Assembly (NCBI GenBank): GCA_013398955.1
Contig: VWPU01008545.1
Coordinates: 1 to 64,000, forward strand
Length of the DNA: 64,000 nt
Reading direction: 5' to 3'
DNA from: Callaeas wilsoni
Taxonomy: Eukaryota > Chordata > Aves > Passeriformes > Callaeidae
Shown here piece after piece: positions 62,731-64,000 of the stretch. The first letter of the stretch is position 1; every line of letters starts with the position of its first letter. A program made the translations under genes and the position numbers. A model generated the notes under the pieces. That model was not told the origin of the DNA and ran no database searches. It saw nothing but the letters and a program-made list of their open reading frames with translations.

Positions 62731-63228
62731 TGTCAGGAAAATTAATCCACCAACACCAGAGGTTTATGTCCAAAAAGGAGACAGAGGAGTCCCATCACTT
62801 TACTCAAATAAAGGGAGAGGCCATGGGGCATTCCCCTGGGGTCTCTTAAATTGTTGGAGGACGCAGCCTCCTTTTTATCCTAATTTCCCGACCGCATTTT
62901 CCCTCTCTCTTTCCCCATTGGCTGAGGTACTTGAGAGGTACAGACTTCCCGGAACGCCTAATTCCTAAGATTCCCTTCTAATGTATACTCCCTTTGCCTT
63001 ATTTTTTAATTCCTATGGAATTTATGGTTCTCCTCATTGTTTCTTTCATCTTTTGATATTCAATTTCATTTATTTGCAGACCTACAGTTTACTGATAGAG
63101 ACAAATCTCTCTTTCCATTCATCAATCAGTGGAACCCTTCCCATTGTTTCTTTTATCTCTTAGTGCTAGTTTTTATCTACCAGCAGGCCCACGGCTTATT
63201 TGTAAAGACAAGTCCCTCATTCCTTTCA
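62731..63228 (-). mobile_element. ERV solo LTR (about 498 bp)
   Basis: On the minus strand the element starts TGAAAGG and ends CCTGACA, the TG...CA form of LTRs. A 4-base TAAG lies directly outside both ends (62727-62730 and 63229-63232) as a possible target-site duplication. Reading the minus strand there is a CCAAT context ('cagccaatgggg'), a TATA-like 'ggataaaaagg' about 40 bases further on, and a weak AGTAAA polyadenylation-like signal followed by the 'ctcctctgtctcc' segment typical of an LTR R/U5 region. U3 holds an imperfect internal duplication around 'gaaagaaacaatg' / 'aaaagaaacaatggg'. No gag, pol or env sequence is adjacent, so it is a solo LTR. The overall wording resembles LTRs common in songbird genomes. 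The exact family cannot be fixed from sequence alone. Confidence 0.7.
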
Positions 63229-64000
63229 TAAGGAAGAAAGGATCTTTTTGAGGAAGAGCAGGATTTCTTGCACCTTCTTTCTGAGCACGTGCTGTAGCTC
63301 TCCTGTCCTGTGTTGTCACACCCAACCCTCCTCCTGCAGCTCCTTTGCCTGTGCTGCTGCCTGCAGAACCTGGCTCAGGAAAGATGAGCAGCCTGTGTGG
63401 GACATCCGAGCACGTGAATAAAAGCTCTGTAGAGATTTCATGGTCGTGATCCCGCAGTGAGGGCGACTTCCAGCACCTGCAGGGTTTTGAGGCTTTTCCC
63501 AGCTGCACAGATCTTCCCTTCTCTGGTGTTAACCAGGCTCACAGAGGAGCCACTTCCCGAGCCCCTGCAGCCTCTTGGCAGCAGTTGTGTCCCACCTTCA
63601 CCCCTCAACTCGCAGCTTCCAAGTTCTGGTACATCCCACATCACAAAACATTTCCCGTGAAACCTCTGAGGGCAGAAGGGCTCAGTGCTTTGGTTTGCAA
63701 AGTTTCTGCTTAAATGCCAGATTGTCTCCTTGCTTGCTGGAAAACTCAAATTTCGAGAGGCTGCTGGAGAGCAGGACCCTGTTGGTAGAGTCATTACTGT
63801 CTGTGTTCCCTGCAGATTGACTTGCTCTCTCCCAGGGATTGCTACGACCTGCACAGGTCTCTTGGTATTTAAAGCAAAACTTAGAAACCTTTCAACAGCT
63901 GAGACTGGTCACATGGAGACCTTGTGTGTTCTTGCTTTGGTCCCTCTCTCTCCCTCCTCCCTCTTGTTCTGTCATTGGAACACACAGTTACAGAACAAGC
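63229..64000. other. CNKSR2 intron 1, right edge
   Basis: No exon or RNA gene recognised. Slightly richer in GC than the preceding intron. Open frames on both strands (63173-63508, 63438-63854 minus; 63457-63820 plus) overlap one another and show no recognisable domain. The sequence stays within the presumed intron. Confidence 0.45.

Overview
The window is vertebrate nuclear DNA, almost certainly from a bird and most likely a songbird. The evidence is repeated truncated CR1 LINE 3' ends in several subfamily styles, a tRNA-Ile-headed SINE with a CR1-like tail (the TguSINE1 type known from passerines), an ERV-type solo LTR, and a gene-poor landscape. It carries no operons, bacterial genes, rRNA genes or intact tRNA genes that I can recognise.

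Only one coding segment is supported: the first coding exon of a CNKSR2-like gene (connector enhancer of kinase suppressor of Ras 2) on the + strand at 18987-19050. It ends at a good splice donor in phase 1. The preceding ~400 bases are CpG-rich and look like promoter/5' UTR. Bases 1 to about 18.55 kb are then upstream flank, with a perfect match to the CTCF core consensus about 5 kb before the start codon. Everything from 19051 to the right edge reads as CNKSR2 intron 1 (at least 44.9 kb). I found no second coding exon.

The flank and intron hold CR1 fragments at 180-422, 1217-1283, 11629-11663, 14084-14232, 17448-17696, 28050-28222, 31392-31670, 33197-33255, 33580-33768, two copies inside a 289-bp tandem duplication at 35115-35692, 43227-43278 and 47420-47640. 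The SINE is at 14234-14365 and the LTR at 62731-63228.

The most striking content is a set of minisatellites inside the intron: 23 bp x 9 (25651-25857), 61 bp x 9 growing out of a CR1 element and rich in G-runs (27501-28049), 15 bp x ~13 (30931-31125), 25 bp x 41 with a hairpin in each unit (36761-37785), a 19-bp monomer organised as a 57-bp higher-order repeat x 9 (47894-48455), and 13 bp x 8 (48531-48634). All the long open frames in the window fall in these arrays, where repeat phase and composition keep several frames open at once on both strands. I treat them as artefacts, not proteins. I did not find a new multi-gene system. The points most worth checking are the repeat arrays and their relation to CR1 insertions.
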